From assembly GCA_019828545.1 (NCBI GenBank), contig JACVRA010000113.1:297782-361781 (forward strand): DNA of 64,000 nucleotides. Reading direction: 5' to 3'. Below the pieces are notes generated by a model that had not been told where the DNA came from, made no database searches, and was given only the letters and a program-made list of their open reading frames with translations. Position numbers and translations under genes: made by a program. This document shows, piece after piece, positions 45,900 to 57,340 of the stretch; within the stretch, counting starts at the first letter, position 1; each line of letters starts with the position of its first letter. Origin of the DNA: Paracamarosporium sp. OC-R06-R3 (lineage: Eukaryota; Ascomycota; Dothideomycetes; Pleosporales; Didymosphaeriaceae).

Positions 45900-48800
45900 A
45901 TGAGGGTCTCTTCCTTCAAGCCGCTGCCCGGGCAAGCTCCGCCGCGCTCTGCCACGCCACCGCGGCCCGTCTGGGAGCCGCTCTCGCCCATCCTCCGCCC
46001 GCAGCAACCGCTCCCAGCAAACCCCGCTGGCACCGTCACCGACCTCGCCGCCAGCAGCAATGGCCCTCTCGCCGCTCCTCAGCACATGCCGCAACACAGT
46101 GCAGCCTTAGGCGCACAGCTACAGCGCGAAGCCGCGCCCACGGCCATCCATGCGCCCTCCGCGCCGCTGCCACCACCACGCCGACCTCGATACTCTCCGG
46201 CCTTGGGCTCGCCCATTGAGGCGCTTGCAGATGCTGCCGTAAATTCACTCCACGCGAGTCCGACCTTTGTCGATCCTACGCACCGCTCCGCCCACCTGCC
46301 GTCCACCTCGCCCAACACTTCGGCCCACCCGCCCGGCCACCGCGCGCCAAAACACGCCTATGCCGCCGACGCCAGCTATCCATACACCGAAAGACCTGCA
46401 AAGCGCGCCCGCTCCGATTACTTTTCCTCTCCCCAGCATGGGCTACAGTACTATTCGCGACCCGCCACCAGCCACATTCCGGGCTGGTCCTACAACGTCG
46501 AGCAGATGGTGGATAGCGGCCACCGCATGTATCAGGAGACCGTTCGTCCAGTCCAGTATTCGGACGAGAGCAGCCTGAAGAGACTGTCAGATGCACAATT
46601 GCTCATGGATTTCGCTGCCGCCGCGTCCAACTCGACGCCTCGGCGCGACTCCACGGTCAAGAGATGGAGCATATCACACCACGAAACCACCAGTCCATAT
46701 TCCCGTCAACAGCATGGTGAAACGAGCAATATGTACGTGGGAGCGTCCCTGCTTCCTCCCCATGTGCATCATCATGTACCGCCCATCGAATATAAGCATA
46801 CACCAAGTGTCCCACCCACAGCCATTGAAGCAGCGCCGGACCAAGTCAGCACCCAAACAGAGACACCGCCAGATGACTTTACAGGAACGGAAGAGTATCC
46901 AACCTTGCTCGTGGCCGTTGTTGAGGCAGACAAAAAATCCAAAAAGCATCAAGGCTGGCCAAAAGGCAAGCCTCGTGGATCGCGCAACGGCGCTCCTGTT
47001 GCAAAGAAGAAGAGGCCTACCCCGAGACCGAAGTCGGCTGCACCCGCTACTGCCTCTGACCCCCCAAAACAACTACATTCGCCACAAAGTCTGCCCGCGG
47101 AGCAACGCGATCATCCCGATGGGGAACTCACCGCGGCCCATGTGCCGTTTCTCATCTCTGATGAGCCTGTGTCACAAGCCCGCCGCTATTCTTTTTCAGA
47201 AGTGTCTTCCACGGCAGCCCCCGATAACTTGACCTTGGAGAACTTACGAGCGCTCTCAGTTCCTTTAGGCACTGCTGCGTTGACCGCACAGTCCTTTGTT
47301 CGGCCACCTCCTGATAGTGCGGTTGAGCCTGTTACCATATGTGCGGGTTGTGGCTCCTCTGATTCCGAGACGACGATTGGTGACGGAGAGCAGTGGATCA
47401 GATGTGATGGCTGCAAGGGGTGGCACCACTATGTATGTGCCGGCTTTCAAAGCGAGCGGGAAGTCCGTGATGTGGACAAGTTTTATTGTGAGCGATGCCA
47501 GCCAAAGTTCGGCAAAACCACGAAAGTCAGAAAATCCACCAGAGCGCACACAGCTGTCGACTACGCCGGCCTGAACGAAGGCATACTAAAGACTTCTGAC
47601 GACAATCCCGAACACCACTACATTGCTGCCTTCAAAAATGGCGACATTGAATTCACTCCGGAGACATTTGCGCGTTTTCCACCAGAGTTAGTGTCCGCCG
47701 ACTTCCTCGAAAAGACAAATGGCTTCAAAGAGCCTATCCTAATTCCTGCAGCCTTGAACCCTCGACCAAAATATCCAGGTAGAGAATGCCTGGATGACGA
47801 CATGATGACTACAAACAATGATGCAGCTGCCGAATCTCGCCATGCACAAGAAATGGTACCGGATGATGGTCAAGACAAACTGGACATGGTAATTCCAGAA
47901 GGTCTTACTGTCCGACGCGTCTCAGAGCTTTATGGGCCCCAGGAGCGTGTGCCAGTTATCGATGTAAAAGCTCAAGAGGGAGAAGATAAACGATGGACAA
48001 TGGCGAAGTGGGCTGATTATTACGAGCAGCAAGGCGAGAAGCCGGTCCGAAATGTCATCAGCCTAGAGGTTTCCCGGAGCCGGTTAGGAAGATTGATCCG
48101 CCGACCGAAGGCAGTGCGAGACATGGATCTTCAAGATGCAGTTTGGCGTGACGATGACAAGAAGGCACCTCCTGCTGTCCAGTTCTATTGTCTCATGTCG
48201 GTTGCGGACTGCTATACTGATTTTCATATCGACTTTGGGGGCTCGTCAGTCTACTATCACATCGTAAAGGGGAAAAAGGTGTTCTTCTTCATACCGCCTA
48301 CCAAACAGAACCTGAAAAAATATGAAGACTGGTGTCTTTCTCCAAAGCAGGGTCATGAATGGCTCGGCCACCAGGTCAAAGAGTGTTATCGGGTGGATCT
48401 GTATCCTGGAGATACAATGTTAATCCCATCTGGTTGGATCCATGCGGTCTGGACCCCGGAAGATAGTTTGGTCATTGGCGGTAACTTTCTCACCCGGATA
48501 CACTATGGCATGCAAATCAAGGTGCTGGAGATTGAGAAGAATACCAAGGTTGCCCCCAAGTTTCGATACCCCTTTTTCCAAAAGCTCATGTGGCTTTCCT
48601 TAATCCGCTATCTCGAAGAGGATCCTCTCCCCACGTTGGTTGAACAACTTCTACTCGGTGGCGGTCAATTCAAGCGAGATATTCCAACATATTGCGAGAC
48701 GGATAAATTTGGACACAACTCACATCTTGGCCCAGAAAATTACCACAGACGGTACTACCCTAAAGCCGAACTAGAAGGTCTTACCGATCTCGCAAACTAT

Positions 48801-50454
48801 GTCTGGAGGTCTGTGTTGATATCCCTTGGTCGGATCGAGGGCATAACAGAGAAAGTGCAGAAGAGTGTCACCAGCTCTATTCCGAAAGGCTTTGGGGACC
48901 CACTGGTGCTCGCTAAACGCTTTGCAATGTGGATCGCCTGGAAGAGAGGAAATGAATATATTCCACAATGGGCACAGTCCGATGCTGTGCTACCGGATGC
49001 GCAAGAAGCGGAGAAGAAGTTGAGTGCGGCGCAGGTCAAGCGTATGGAAAAACAAGCCATGGGAGAAGGCCTGAGAGCAAGTTCAGAGAAGCAATTCTCA
49101 AGGACTAGAGTATCCGAGACTCCTTTTACAAACGGTATGGATCGTCAAAGCCCAGGATTAGTTACCCCACCGCCTCCGCCTCCCATGATGACTGGGTTTC
49201 TCCAAAGGCCAGACCCATCGCGACCACAAACCACCCCCAAGACATCACAGCTCGGCCCGAAGCGTATTGCCTGTGACGCTTGTCGCAAACGCAGAATTCG
49301 GTGCAAGCACAAAGACGAGATTTTCGATCCATCAAAACCTGCTGGCATGGCTGGTGGCATGAACACGATCGATCTATCTGGTTCTTTAGGACTATCGGTC
49401 AAGCGTCGATACAGCGATTTTGGTGCGTCTCAAGGGCAGCAATTGAGCTCAGCAGACAAGAACTTGTCAAACGGCGGTCCACTTTTGGCGGATGCCAATG
49501 GTGATCCGTACGCATTGAAGTCTGGTCGTGTCAAAGCTTGTGCTGATTGCCGTAAAAGCAAGGTAAGCCTTCCTATATCGTTGACTGTTGCCAAGCTAAG
49601 ATATCCAGCGTCGCTGTATTCACGATGAATATGGCAATGTGGATCCGGTCAAAGCAAATGAAGTCCCGATACCCAGAGGAGCTGCGGCTAAAAAACGTCG
49701 TATCAGTGACGAGGATCCTACCGCGGTGCAACGAAAACTCAAGAAGGAAGCCGATGGCTCCCTGGTGTACAACCCCCTTCATCACCGAAACTCATCATCG
49801 GGGGAGTTCGTTCTTGGCGGCGACGCTGAACTTCAAGACCTAGCATTTTCTGCTCAACAAGTCCTCAACCAAGCGCCCAATGACGAAGCGATGCCGATTG
49901 ATCCAGCTTTGCAGACCTACTCCCATGGGAACGACAAACTGACGATGAATACTTCTCCTCATGCGCCCCATCAAGATGCAGTCATGTTCTCAGTAGAAGA
50001 CCTCCCTAATGACTCCATCGAAAGGATAGAGACCGGCTTGAACGCACGATCGGGAGCTATCTTAGAGCCAGTCAGCCCTGGCACTATCCCTAACGGTTTC
50101 CATGTTCAACCCAATGGATTCGCCGAAGCTCCTTCGTCCCCTCGCGCCAACCGAAACGGTACTCAACTATCCCCGCTTACACCGAATGCGCAACGCTCAG
50201 GATGGCCCTGTCCCGGCGGTCGCAAGCCCAGCCAGACACCGCACCGTTCACACCGAAAGAGCAACACGCCTAAGACACCTTCGGGTCGAAGACGTGACAG
50301 CAAAGAATCTGTCAAGCTTGAGCCACGCTCTGAGCCAAAATTGCGCGCCACCTCATCGGCTATTATGGATAGCCAGGAAGATATGGCGAGTTTGGCATTA
50401 GCGTTGCAGCTTCAAATGGAAGAACATGGGTTGCGTAGGCGAAGCATGGTATGA
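45900..50454 (+). CDS. JHD1: PHD-JmjC histone demethylase, JHD1 type
   Basis: Exons are 45900..49562 and 49609..50454 (intron 46 nt, phase 0), giving 1502 aa. JHD1/KDM2-like enzymes remove methyl groups from histone lysines (classically H3K36) using Fe(II) and 2-oxoglutarate, in the nucleus. The Pro/Ala/Ser-rich N-terminus (~1-470) is disordered, with an AT-hook-like 'GWPKGKPRGSRNGA'. The PHD finger (~481-535) starts 'ICAGCGSSDSE' and includes 'WIRCDGCKGWHHYVCAGF'. JmjC (~720-880) has iron ligands His776 and Asp778 in 'DFHIDFGG' and distal His848 in 'SGWIHAVW'. Near the C-terminus are two CxxC...C basic motifs, 'CDACRKRRIRCKH' (~1125) and 'CADCRKSKRRCIH' (~1214, completed across the intron). 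The frame is open back to an ATG at 45273, so the N-terminus may be longer. I chose 45900 because MRVSSFKPLPG opens the first Pro-rich segment that resembles the family. Confidence 0.92.
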
Positions 50455-50901
50455 TAACATTTGCATTTCTCATTCGAGTTGAGCTTGTTTTCTTGGTTCA
50501 GTTGGTTCAGTGGCGTTTATCGCCTTCAAAGATAACCGCGCGAAGAGACGCACGGCGTTGGTGGTTTGATTCCTTCGTACTTTGCTATATCATGCACTGG
50601 ATTGATGGTTGGCGTTTTGGCGTTTTGGCGTTTTGGCGTTTTGGCGTTTACCGCAGCCGGCATCTGATGCCCTTTATACCCGGACTTCGACGGTATAGTT
50701 TTGTATTTGTCCAAGGATTGTTTCATATGGCGTTTGTTTCTCTGGGACAATATTCAGGGTATGCGGGGTGGATTTCAGTCTTAATTATAAGCCAACATAA
50801 CGTTACAGCTAGTGCGTAGATGTGTTACAAGATGAACAAGCAATTCTTCGAACAGTAATGTTCGCATCTCAACCCTTCTGATCACCAATAACACAATGTC
50901 T
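50455..50901. other. Convergent interval JHD1 / His-rich gene with octamer repeat
   Basis: About 450 bp with an 8-bp tandem repeat (listed separately) and otherwise unremarkable AT-rich sequence. It presumably contains both 3' UTRs. Confidence 0.55.
50611..50649 (+). repeat. Tandem GGCGTTTT octamer, 4.9 copies
   Basis: 39 bp made of four perfect GGCGTTTT units plus GGCGTTT. It lies about 155 bp after the JHD1 stop codon, so it is probably inside the 3' UTR. Confidence 0.9.
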
Positions 50902-51525
50902 TTACATCCACCGATCCATGTTTCCAAATGGAGGATAATTCAATTTACTTCCTCCTCTGATAACATCCTCACTCTTCCTCCTCTGAGGCCCGCTAGCAAC
51001 GCTACTCACGCACTCCCAATCCCACGGTACCTCCCTCCCCAAAACCTCATACCCCGCCACCCTCCTTAACCTTCCAATATCTGGTCTCACCTCCCTCAGC
51101 GCAACTCGCGTCGTCTCTCTCACTTCCCTCGTCGCTGGCTCCACAATCTGTGTCCTGTATATCGGCTCTCGCGGTGATGGACAAGCGGATGGACTTCGGG
51201 ACGGGGGTGGTGCAGAAGGCGGTGGTGCGGGACTTCGCTTCTTCCCATAACCATGGATCTTCCAAAGATGGTGGTGGTGATGGTGACGTGGGAGGTGAAC
51301 GGGATGCATGTGCAACGGGTGAATATGTTGATGATGATGATGGTGGCCCTGATGATGTTTCTCGGATTCGATGGGGGCAATGATGCGGACCTTGCTATAG
51401 CGGTGACCATGTCCTTCTCTGTGGACTCGAACGAGATCTACTACAGATGATCCATCGTCGGAATGGTGATGATGATGATGGTGTGGATGCCGTTTGAGTT
51501 TGGGTGTAAGGGTTATCCAGCACAT
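50902..51525 (-). CDS. Histidine-rich protein, unrecognised
   Basis: Open frame of 207 aa starting MCWITLTPKLKR. About 30 of the first 95 residues are His, in four clusters separated by basic and hydrophobic stretches (7 in a row at ~14-21, then ~57-65, ~66-77 and 6 in a row at ~81-86). The second half has a Pro/Ser-rich linker ('PPPSAPPPSRSPSACPSP'), an Arg/Glu-rich helical segment ('REVRETTRVALREVRP') and a Trp-containing stretch ('EVLGREVPWDWECVSS'). Such His runs can bind Zn, Ni or Cu, or act in low-affinity nuclear-speckle targeting; neither can be shown here. The frame shift to the upstream frame (51658) suggests a missing 5' exon or that MCWITL is the true start. The coherent second half makes it more likely real than a CAT/CAC repeat artefact. 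Confidence 0.55.
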   Translation of the reverse strand: MCWITLTPKLKRHPHHHHHHHSDDGSSVVDLVRVHREGHGHRYSKVRIIAPIESEKHHQGHHHHHQHIHPLHMHPVHLPRHHHHHHLWKIHGYGKKRSPAPPPSAPPPSRSPSACPSPREPIYRTQIVEPATREVRETTRVALREVRPDIGRLRRVAGYEVLGREVPWDWECVSSVASGPQRRKSEDVIRGGSKLNYPPFGNMDRWM

Positions 51526-52469
51526 GGCTGGGGAAAGACGTTGGCAGGGAGCGAATTCGTAGAGGGGGCGCGAGACGGTGGTATGTATACGAGGAGATGG
51601 GAGTATAGGCGTGTGAGGGTCGCGTTATTGTATACGAAGAATACTCTCGACGGGACATACAGAATAGGCGAGACTGGCAAAGAAATGAATTCTATGCGAA
51701 GACGATATGGCAGACAAACAAAAAGAGAAAGCAGCAAGCAATGAAGATTCGCAACCTAGATTTGTATAGCTGAGACGGGTAGACACTCTGAAATATGCTA
51801 TCGACAAGAGCGTCATGCTGAACTTGTCACGCAGAGGGTAAGCCTCTTCACGCGCGCACACCTTCTGTGCTGGAAAGCAAGACGCATGTACCGAGAACGA
51901 GACAAGGGTCTCTTCTGATAGATGCGGATCTAGCATGAGCGAACATGTGTTCGTCTTGGGCGCCCGAATGACGGAGGCTGGTGGTTTGAAAGTGGCACAT
52001 GGCGAGGCTAGGGTGTCTTAGGTGACCTTGAAGAGCTGATGGAACACATGACCGCAGGACAAAACGTCATGCACGCCAATCCCGAGGAAACGACTGATTA
52101 TGGAGCAGATGGGTGCAGCGTGAGCTTGCAAGAGGAAGACGGGGCACTACACCATCGATAGTTGGCCCTACATCTGACGAACGACCGTGGAGCAGCGAGG
52201 GAACGGGGCGAGTGCTGCTCAGAGCAACAGATGTGCACCAAGTACAGCAACTGGCGGGCTTGATCTGAAATGTGGGAAGCGTGGAAAACAGAGCAGCAGT
52301 GGCAAGAGTGAGGGAAAGGCAGCAGTGACGCGAGTCAACGCCAAGACCGGCGATACAGCTTGCCCGGAGAGCTCCAACATCACGGCATCAACCACCGCAA
52401 ACCTCGCTCGAACCCCGCCCACGTATTTGATCTCGCTTCGACCGCAGGCACACACATTTCGACGCCATC
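51526..52469. promoter_or_regulatory. Divergent promoter interval, His-rich gene (-) / PRE2 (+)
   Basis: About 940 bp. A minus-strand open frame from 51658 (MSRREYSSYTITRP) enters the His-rich gene in another frame and could be a 5' exon, but I found no splice pair that joins them. The right ~250 bp is the PRE2 promoter and leader. Confidence 0.45.
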
Positions 52470-53476
52470 ATGGACTCATTAGTTGCGCAATACACACGGC
52501 CGGCGTTCACGGAGGAGGGCCCGACGCATGAAGAGCAGCAGGAGCTGTGCCAGGCGGCCCCGGAGCTGTCCCTCAAGTTCGCCCTGCCGCCAGTAGCTCA
52601 GGTATGGCACCGCCGTTTTGGCGCTCTTGTATGCAGTGTACTGATCCACGACCCAGTCCGCCTCGTGGCTGCGCGCAATGACCGACGACTACTCGAACCC
52701 GAACTGCCCCATCAAGATCGCACACGGCACCACGACGCTTGCCTTCCGCTTCAAGGGCGGCATCATCGTGGCTACAGATTCCAGGGCAACGGCGGGCAAC
52801 TGGATAGCCTCACAGACTGTAAAGAAGGTCATCGAGATCAACAACTGTCTGCTGGGAACCATGGCTGGTGGCGCTGCTGTAAGCCACCTCCCTCGTGACG
52901 AGAAGACCAGCTGCTGACCCAGTGCAGGACTGCCAATACTGGCTGGCATACCTGGGCATGCAGTGCCGCCTTCACGAGCTACGACACAAGCGCCGCATTT
53001 CCGTCGCTGCAGCCTCCAAGATCCTTGCGAACCTCGTCTACTCGTACAAAGGCATGGGACTGTCAATGGTACCGTCTCCCGCTGTTCTCTCCTATGCAGA
53101 CTTACTAAGTGTAACATAGGGCACAATGTGCGCAGGTGTGACGCCTCAGGAAGGCCCGGCCCTCTACTACATCGACAGCGACGGCACGCGCCTTGCGGGC
53201 AACCTCTTCTGCGTAGGTTCCGGTCAGACATTTGCCTACGGTGTACTGGACGCAAACTACAAGTACGACCTTTCAGATGAGGACGCTCTCGAACTCGGCA
53301 GGCGGAGTATCCTTGCTGCCACACACCGCGATGCCTATTCCGGAGGCTTCATCAACCTCTACCATGTCAAAGAGGACGGCTGGGTGAAGCATGGTTTTAA
53401 CGACACCAACCCTATCTTCTGGGAGACTAAACTGAACAAGGGTGAATTTTCGAATGTGACAGCGGATCTAGTATAG
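52470..53476 (+). CDS. PRE2: 20S proteasome subunit beta type-5 (chymotrypsin-like)
   Basis: Four exons: 52470..52601, 52657..52878, 52928..53068 and 53120..53476, giving 283 aa. It is the proteasome core subunit with chymotrypsin-like peptidase activity. It is made with a ~68-residue propeptide and cut before Thr69 (sequence '[13 protein letters not shown]'). In mature numbering the catalytic set is present: Thr1, Asp17 in '[12 protein letters not shown]' and Lys33 in 'QTVKKVIEI'. Also seen are '[15 protein letters not shown]', '[18 protein letters not shown]', '[12 protein letters not shown]' and '[11 protein letters not shown]'. All three introns (55, 49 and 51 nt) are phase 0, with branch sites CTGATC, CTGAC and ACTAAG. 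Confidence 0.97.
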
Positions 53477-53861
53477 GGTGGGCGAGGGGAGTCGGGTGAT
53501 GCGTACCAGACACGGGATTGCCCCTCAATTGAGATTACTCCTAAGTAATACAGAGGCAGGAGGATCTGGCAGTAGCTGTAAGATGAGCAAACTCCGCATA
53601 CGAAATGCGTGAGGCAGCAATGGGATTTACACGATATTAGCTCATAGATCTCACGTAACGACACATGAGTAGGCTAAGACATGACTTTTAACTTCAAGAA
53701 CTTCGAGTGCCATACTGAAGCAATCTAGACTACCCGGCGATGCAACAAAATTCTATCTACCACAAGACCAAGTGAAAACATCCCGATATACACAGCTTTA
53801 GAGGATATCCTAAATTGAAGGCGCCGGAAGGCACATCCTTGAGGTTTATGCCTACCCTACA
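53477..53861. other. Convergent 3' interval PRE2 / RED
   Basis: About 385 bp between two stop codons. No coding signal. Confidence 0.6.
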
Positions 53862-55567
53862 TCAACCCAATGTCTTCTCCTTCTGTCTTTCCATCGCCTT
53901 CAGCACATCACTCGCACTGTTCTTATCCCCCTTCTTCTTCTTCGGTCCCCTCTTCCGCTTCTTTCCGCCCCTAACACCGCCCTCATCGTCCTCATCCTCA
54001 ACACCCCCGATTCCTTTCCATTCCGAAAACTTGACCTTCTCGCCCTCCCGCTCCATCTCCTCGGCGTCATCGAATCGGGATCCGCCAAAGCCCATGTCCA
54101 TATCCTCCATGTCGCGGTCGGAAGCAGCAAGCTTGGCAAGTCGCGCCTTTAGGCGGGACTCTTCGGAATCCGCGTCATTAATGAGGGTAGAATTAGGGTC
54201 GAGCGTGCGGACTTTTTGCAAGGCGGCGCGGACAGTGGCATCGGCGGTGGAAGATTCGGCCGGCTGGGTAGTGTTGGCGGATGCAAAGGTTTTGCTGGAG
54301 GCGAAATAGTTGCGTTTTGCATCAGGGTTCTGGACTGTGGTGGTGGGCTTGACATGGGGGCGGTCGGGGTGATCGTCATTGGAGTTCTCATCTTCGGCTG
54401 TTACTTTGTGTTCCCTGGGTAATGCTGTTCCTACGACAGGTTTGCTGGCTTCTGCTTCTCCTTCTTCCTCCGATGAGTCGTCTTCGCTGTCTAAATCTGC
54501 AAGAGGATTGTAGGTAGAGCCAACGCCTTCGAAAATGTCGTCGTCTCCTGAATCCTCTTTATCTTCTTTGACAGATGGTAAATCGTACGTGTTGATGGGC
54601 TTCTTCTCATCGTCCAAGTCGTGGCGGACCTCAACCGGCGGTTCTTCCAACCTCAGCTTCCTAACTTTCCGCTTTTCCTTGCCTTGGGCATCAGTAATGA
54701 TGAGGACTTCTCGGCCTTGTTTATCAATCTCGATCCTTGACGACTCTCCCCTCTCGTTGACCTTGCGAAAGCCTTTCCCAAGGCTGGGGTATTTTTGCTC
54801 GTGCTCGGCTGCTGCTGCCACGACCGCCTCTTCTCTCTGTCGCTTGAGCTCGGCCAAGATGTCTGCCCTACTCCGCTTGACACCAGCAACCGGCTTAGGC
54901 GGCGCCACTTCGCCCTTCTTCACACCCTTTTCTCTCACGATGGAGCCAACATCCTTCTCGGCCAACTCGTCGAACTCGTCTTCGACATGGTCAACCTTCT
55001 CGGTGTCCTCGTCTTGCGATAGTTGCTGCCCGAGCACATCTTCGCCCTTCCTCACGCGCTCCAACAACTTCCTGTCCAAGCCCTTGACCAGATGCGTAGC
55101 AGCGATGTCGCCGCCTGTGATGTCCTGCACCATCTTCTCGAACGTCTCCCTGTCGATCTGCCCAAGCTTCATCGCTTCCTCGAGGTTTCGGATGCGCTGT
55201 GCCGTCTCGTCGTCGTCGTCATCGATGCGCGCCTTGGTCCGGTCGGTGTAGCCTGCGGCGAGTTTGCTGCCTTTTGGCGCGGCGGACCTGAATGTCTTGC
55301 AAGGGTTCGCTTTTGCATTGCGCTCGGCCAGCTGGCGAGCAAAGTCGGCTTGTATCGAGTTGCGGCCTACCTGGCGCCTATCCCAAGGTCAGTCGAGCCA
55401 CAAGCTGCGCGCGCGAGACACTGCACTTACGGCGTCATGGGGATGCTGGCACTTTTGCGCGCGCCCAGCACCGCGCCTCGCGAGGGCACGGGCGGGCTCG
55501 TGCTGCTGCCGCCATCTTGCTGGCCCGGAGAGTCGATGAGCAGCCGGCGGAACTGCTGGTTATTCAT
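53862..55567 (-). CDS. RED/IK-like spliceosomal protein
   Basis: Exons are 55567..55431 and 55377..53862 (intron 53 nt, phase 2), giving 550 aa. RED (IK) proteins are components of the activated spliceosome that work with SMU1/Smu2-type partners, in the nucleus. The N-terminus 'MNNQQFRRLLIDSPGQ', 'DFARQLAERNAKANPCKTFR' and 'SAAPKGSKLAAGYTDRTKAR' is the characteristic RED_N start. Next come the acidic 'DDDDDETAQRIRNLEEAMK', 'HLVKGLDRKLLERVR', a long charged low-complexity middle with clusters of Glu/Asp and Ser, and a Lys-rich tail 'GGKKRKRGPKKKKGDKN'. Animal RED has an R-E/R-D repeat that I do not see here. The very charged composition makes overlapping antisense frames long. It is divergent from the GH43 gene (221 bp). 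Confidence 0.88.
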
Positions 55568-55788
55568 GGCGGTGGGTGGCTGGCAGGTGAGCTGCGCGTG
55601 GTGGAGCCAAAGTGCCTGCCAAGGACGGCTGGGCGCCGCGCTATTACAGTGCGGGGGCGGTTGGCCGCCCCTCGTCGTCCCCCGGCATGTACCTGCGTCA
55701 TTCATCGTCCGGGATTGCTAGTGGCTCCAGCATGTAAACAGGTAAAGCATACTGATCCCTCGCGACTCCTGCCCTTCACTGCCCCGCC
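55568..55788. promoter_or_regulatory. Divergent promoter interval, RED (-) / GH43 (+)
   Basis: Only 221 bp between two start codons, so promoter elements must overlap. GC-rich on the RED side. No clear TATA. Confidence 0.5.
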
Positions 55789-56986
55789 ATGATGCTGAGA
55801 CTACCCCAGTTGCTGCTTAATGCAACCTTTGCTGTTGTTGCATGGGGCCAATACTACTCCAATACCACTACCTACACCAACCCCATCCTTTCCAAAGGCG
55901 GGGCTGATCCGTAAGTACGACGATGCTGCTCACGACCGCGAGTCTCAAACACTACAGATGGGTGATTCAATATGACAATTGGTACTACATGACCTATACC
56001 ACAAACGACGATGTCACTTTGCTTCGGAGTCGAGCCCTGACGTGAGTTTCCTTTTCCAGTGCCTCCTAGTCTGGCCACTGACGCATGCCAGAGATTGGAA
56101 CACCGCAGAATCCAAAGTCCTCTTTACCCCACCACCAGGCCTAAACTACTCGACCGATCTATGGGCTCCCGAACTCCACAACCTCAATGGGACGTGGTAT
56201 GTTATTTTTACGGCAGACCCACGCAGCGACTCGCCCCCGCCAGAAGTAGACATGTATTGCACGTACAGCTGTCCAGCTGTCCATCATCGCATGTACGTCC
56301 TCGAAGGCCAGGGATCCGACCCATGGAGTGCAACATTTACCTACAAAGCTGAGCTCAACACTTACGACCAGTTCGCCATCGATGGAACATATTTCCAACA
56401 CTCCTCAGGTCTCTACCACATTTACAGCTGCTGGTATCGGCAGTACGATGGATGGCCTGCAAATCTGTGCATCACCAAGCTGGACAATCCGTGGACGGTG
56501 GCGAGTCCGTTTTCCGAAAGGCAGATTATATCAACTCCCTCTCTGCCATGGGAGAAGACTCCCTACGGCCGCGCAGACAATGACCGCCTATCTTCCAACG
56601 AAGGTCCCCAGCAATTGATCAATTCTCGCACCGGCCAAAATTTTCTCATCTACAGCGCTGCCCGCTCAGACAATCGTAACTATTGTCTCGGGTTGCTCGA
56701 ACTTAGCCCTCAGGGTGATCCCATGAACCCGTCCGATTGGCGTAAACACCAGTATCCCGTGTTCTACCAGAATCCCCCAGAGAGCGCATATGGCGTTGGA
56801 CACGCGAGTTTTGTGAAAAGCCCTGATGGCAGAGAAGACTGGATTGTATATCATGGGATGCAGGATCCGTTACATGGGTGGGCGGCGAGGACGATAAGGA
56901 CGCAGAAATTTGGGTGGAATGAGGACGGCACGCCCGATTTTCCTAAGCCTGGGTATGGACCATATCAAGTTCCTAGCGGGCAATGA
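55789..56986 (+). CDS. Secreted GH43-family glycosidase (arabinanase/xylosidase type)
   Basis: Three exons: 55789..55910, 55958..56041 and 56092..56986, giving 366 aa. The start gives a signal peptide (MMLRLPQLLLNATFAVVAWG), so the enzyme is exported. GH43 five-bladed propellers cleave arabinose- or xylose-containing side chains and backbones of plant cell walls. Catalytic marks: the general base Asp in 'GGADPWVIQYDNWYY', a Trp-Ala-Pro site 'DLWAPELHNLNGTWY', 'AIDGTYFQHSSGLYHIYSC', and Glu in 'SSNEGPQQLI' as likely general acid. The C-terminal region has 'GVGHASFVKSPDGREDWIV'. Four potential NxT/S sites are near the N-terminus ('NTTTY' and others). Introns are 47 and 50 nt, phase 2. The exact substrate (arabinan, xylan or arabinoxylan) cannot be decided. 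Confidence 0.93.
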
Positions 56987-57340
56987 AGTGGGTCACTTGC
57001 TCTCCGGATGCGATGAAAGCAGGCTGACGCAGAACAATTATTCTAGCATCATACGTTGCCCCAGCTTTGATTATGAATGGAGATATGTCGAGTTCTAGAA
57101 GATTGGTTTTTTTTGTGTCCACGCACAGTGCGTTGCATAAGCTAACGTTGTGCAAGTGGTGTTACTTCTCCATTGATAACATGCACTGTACTAAATGTCA
57201 AGCTTACGTAGAATAACACCTGAAGGGTATATCTACCGAATGTCAGAACCACCAAACATCATCTGCAAGAGGACAAGACGCAGACTTCGCTGAAGCGTAC
57301 ATCTCAAGAATGCACACAGAATCCAGCGCACGCACTACAC
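56987..57340. other. Convergent 3' interval GH43 / EXO5
   Basis: About 350 bp between stop codons. Contains a T-run around 57107-57113 and no coding signal. Confidence 0.6.

Noticed and set aside
45096..46097. 333-codon open frame on the minus strand antisense to the JmjC gene's 5' part
   Set aside because: Composition is Arg/Gly/Ala-rich with no domain. It covers the first exon of SF3B6 and the JHD1 N-terminus, so it is a GC-rich shadow.
51395..51658. Minus-strand frame starting MSRREYSSYT as a first exon of the His-rich gene
   Set aside because: It overlaps the His-rich start in another frame and I found no splice pair that joins the frames, so it is not part of the model. A real upstream exon remains possible.
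54535..55251. 238-codon Ser-rich plus-strand frame across RED
   Set aside because: Ser runs arise from reading Glu/Asp/Lys-rich codons of RED on the other strand. No domain.
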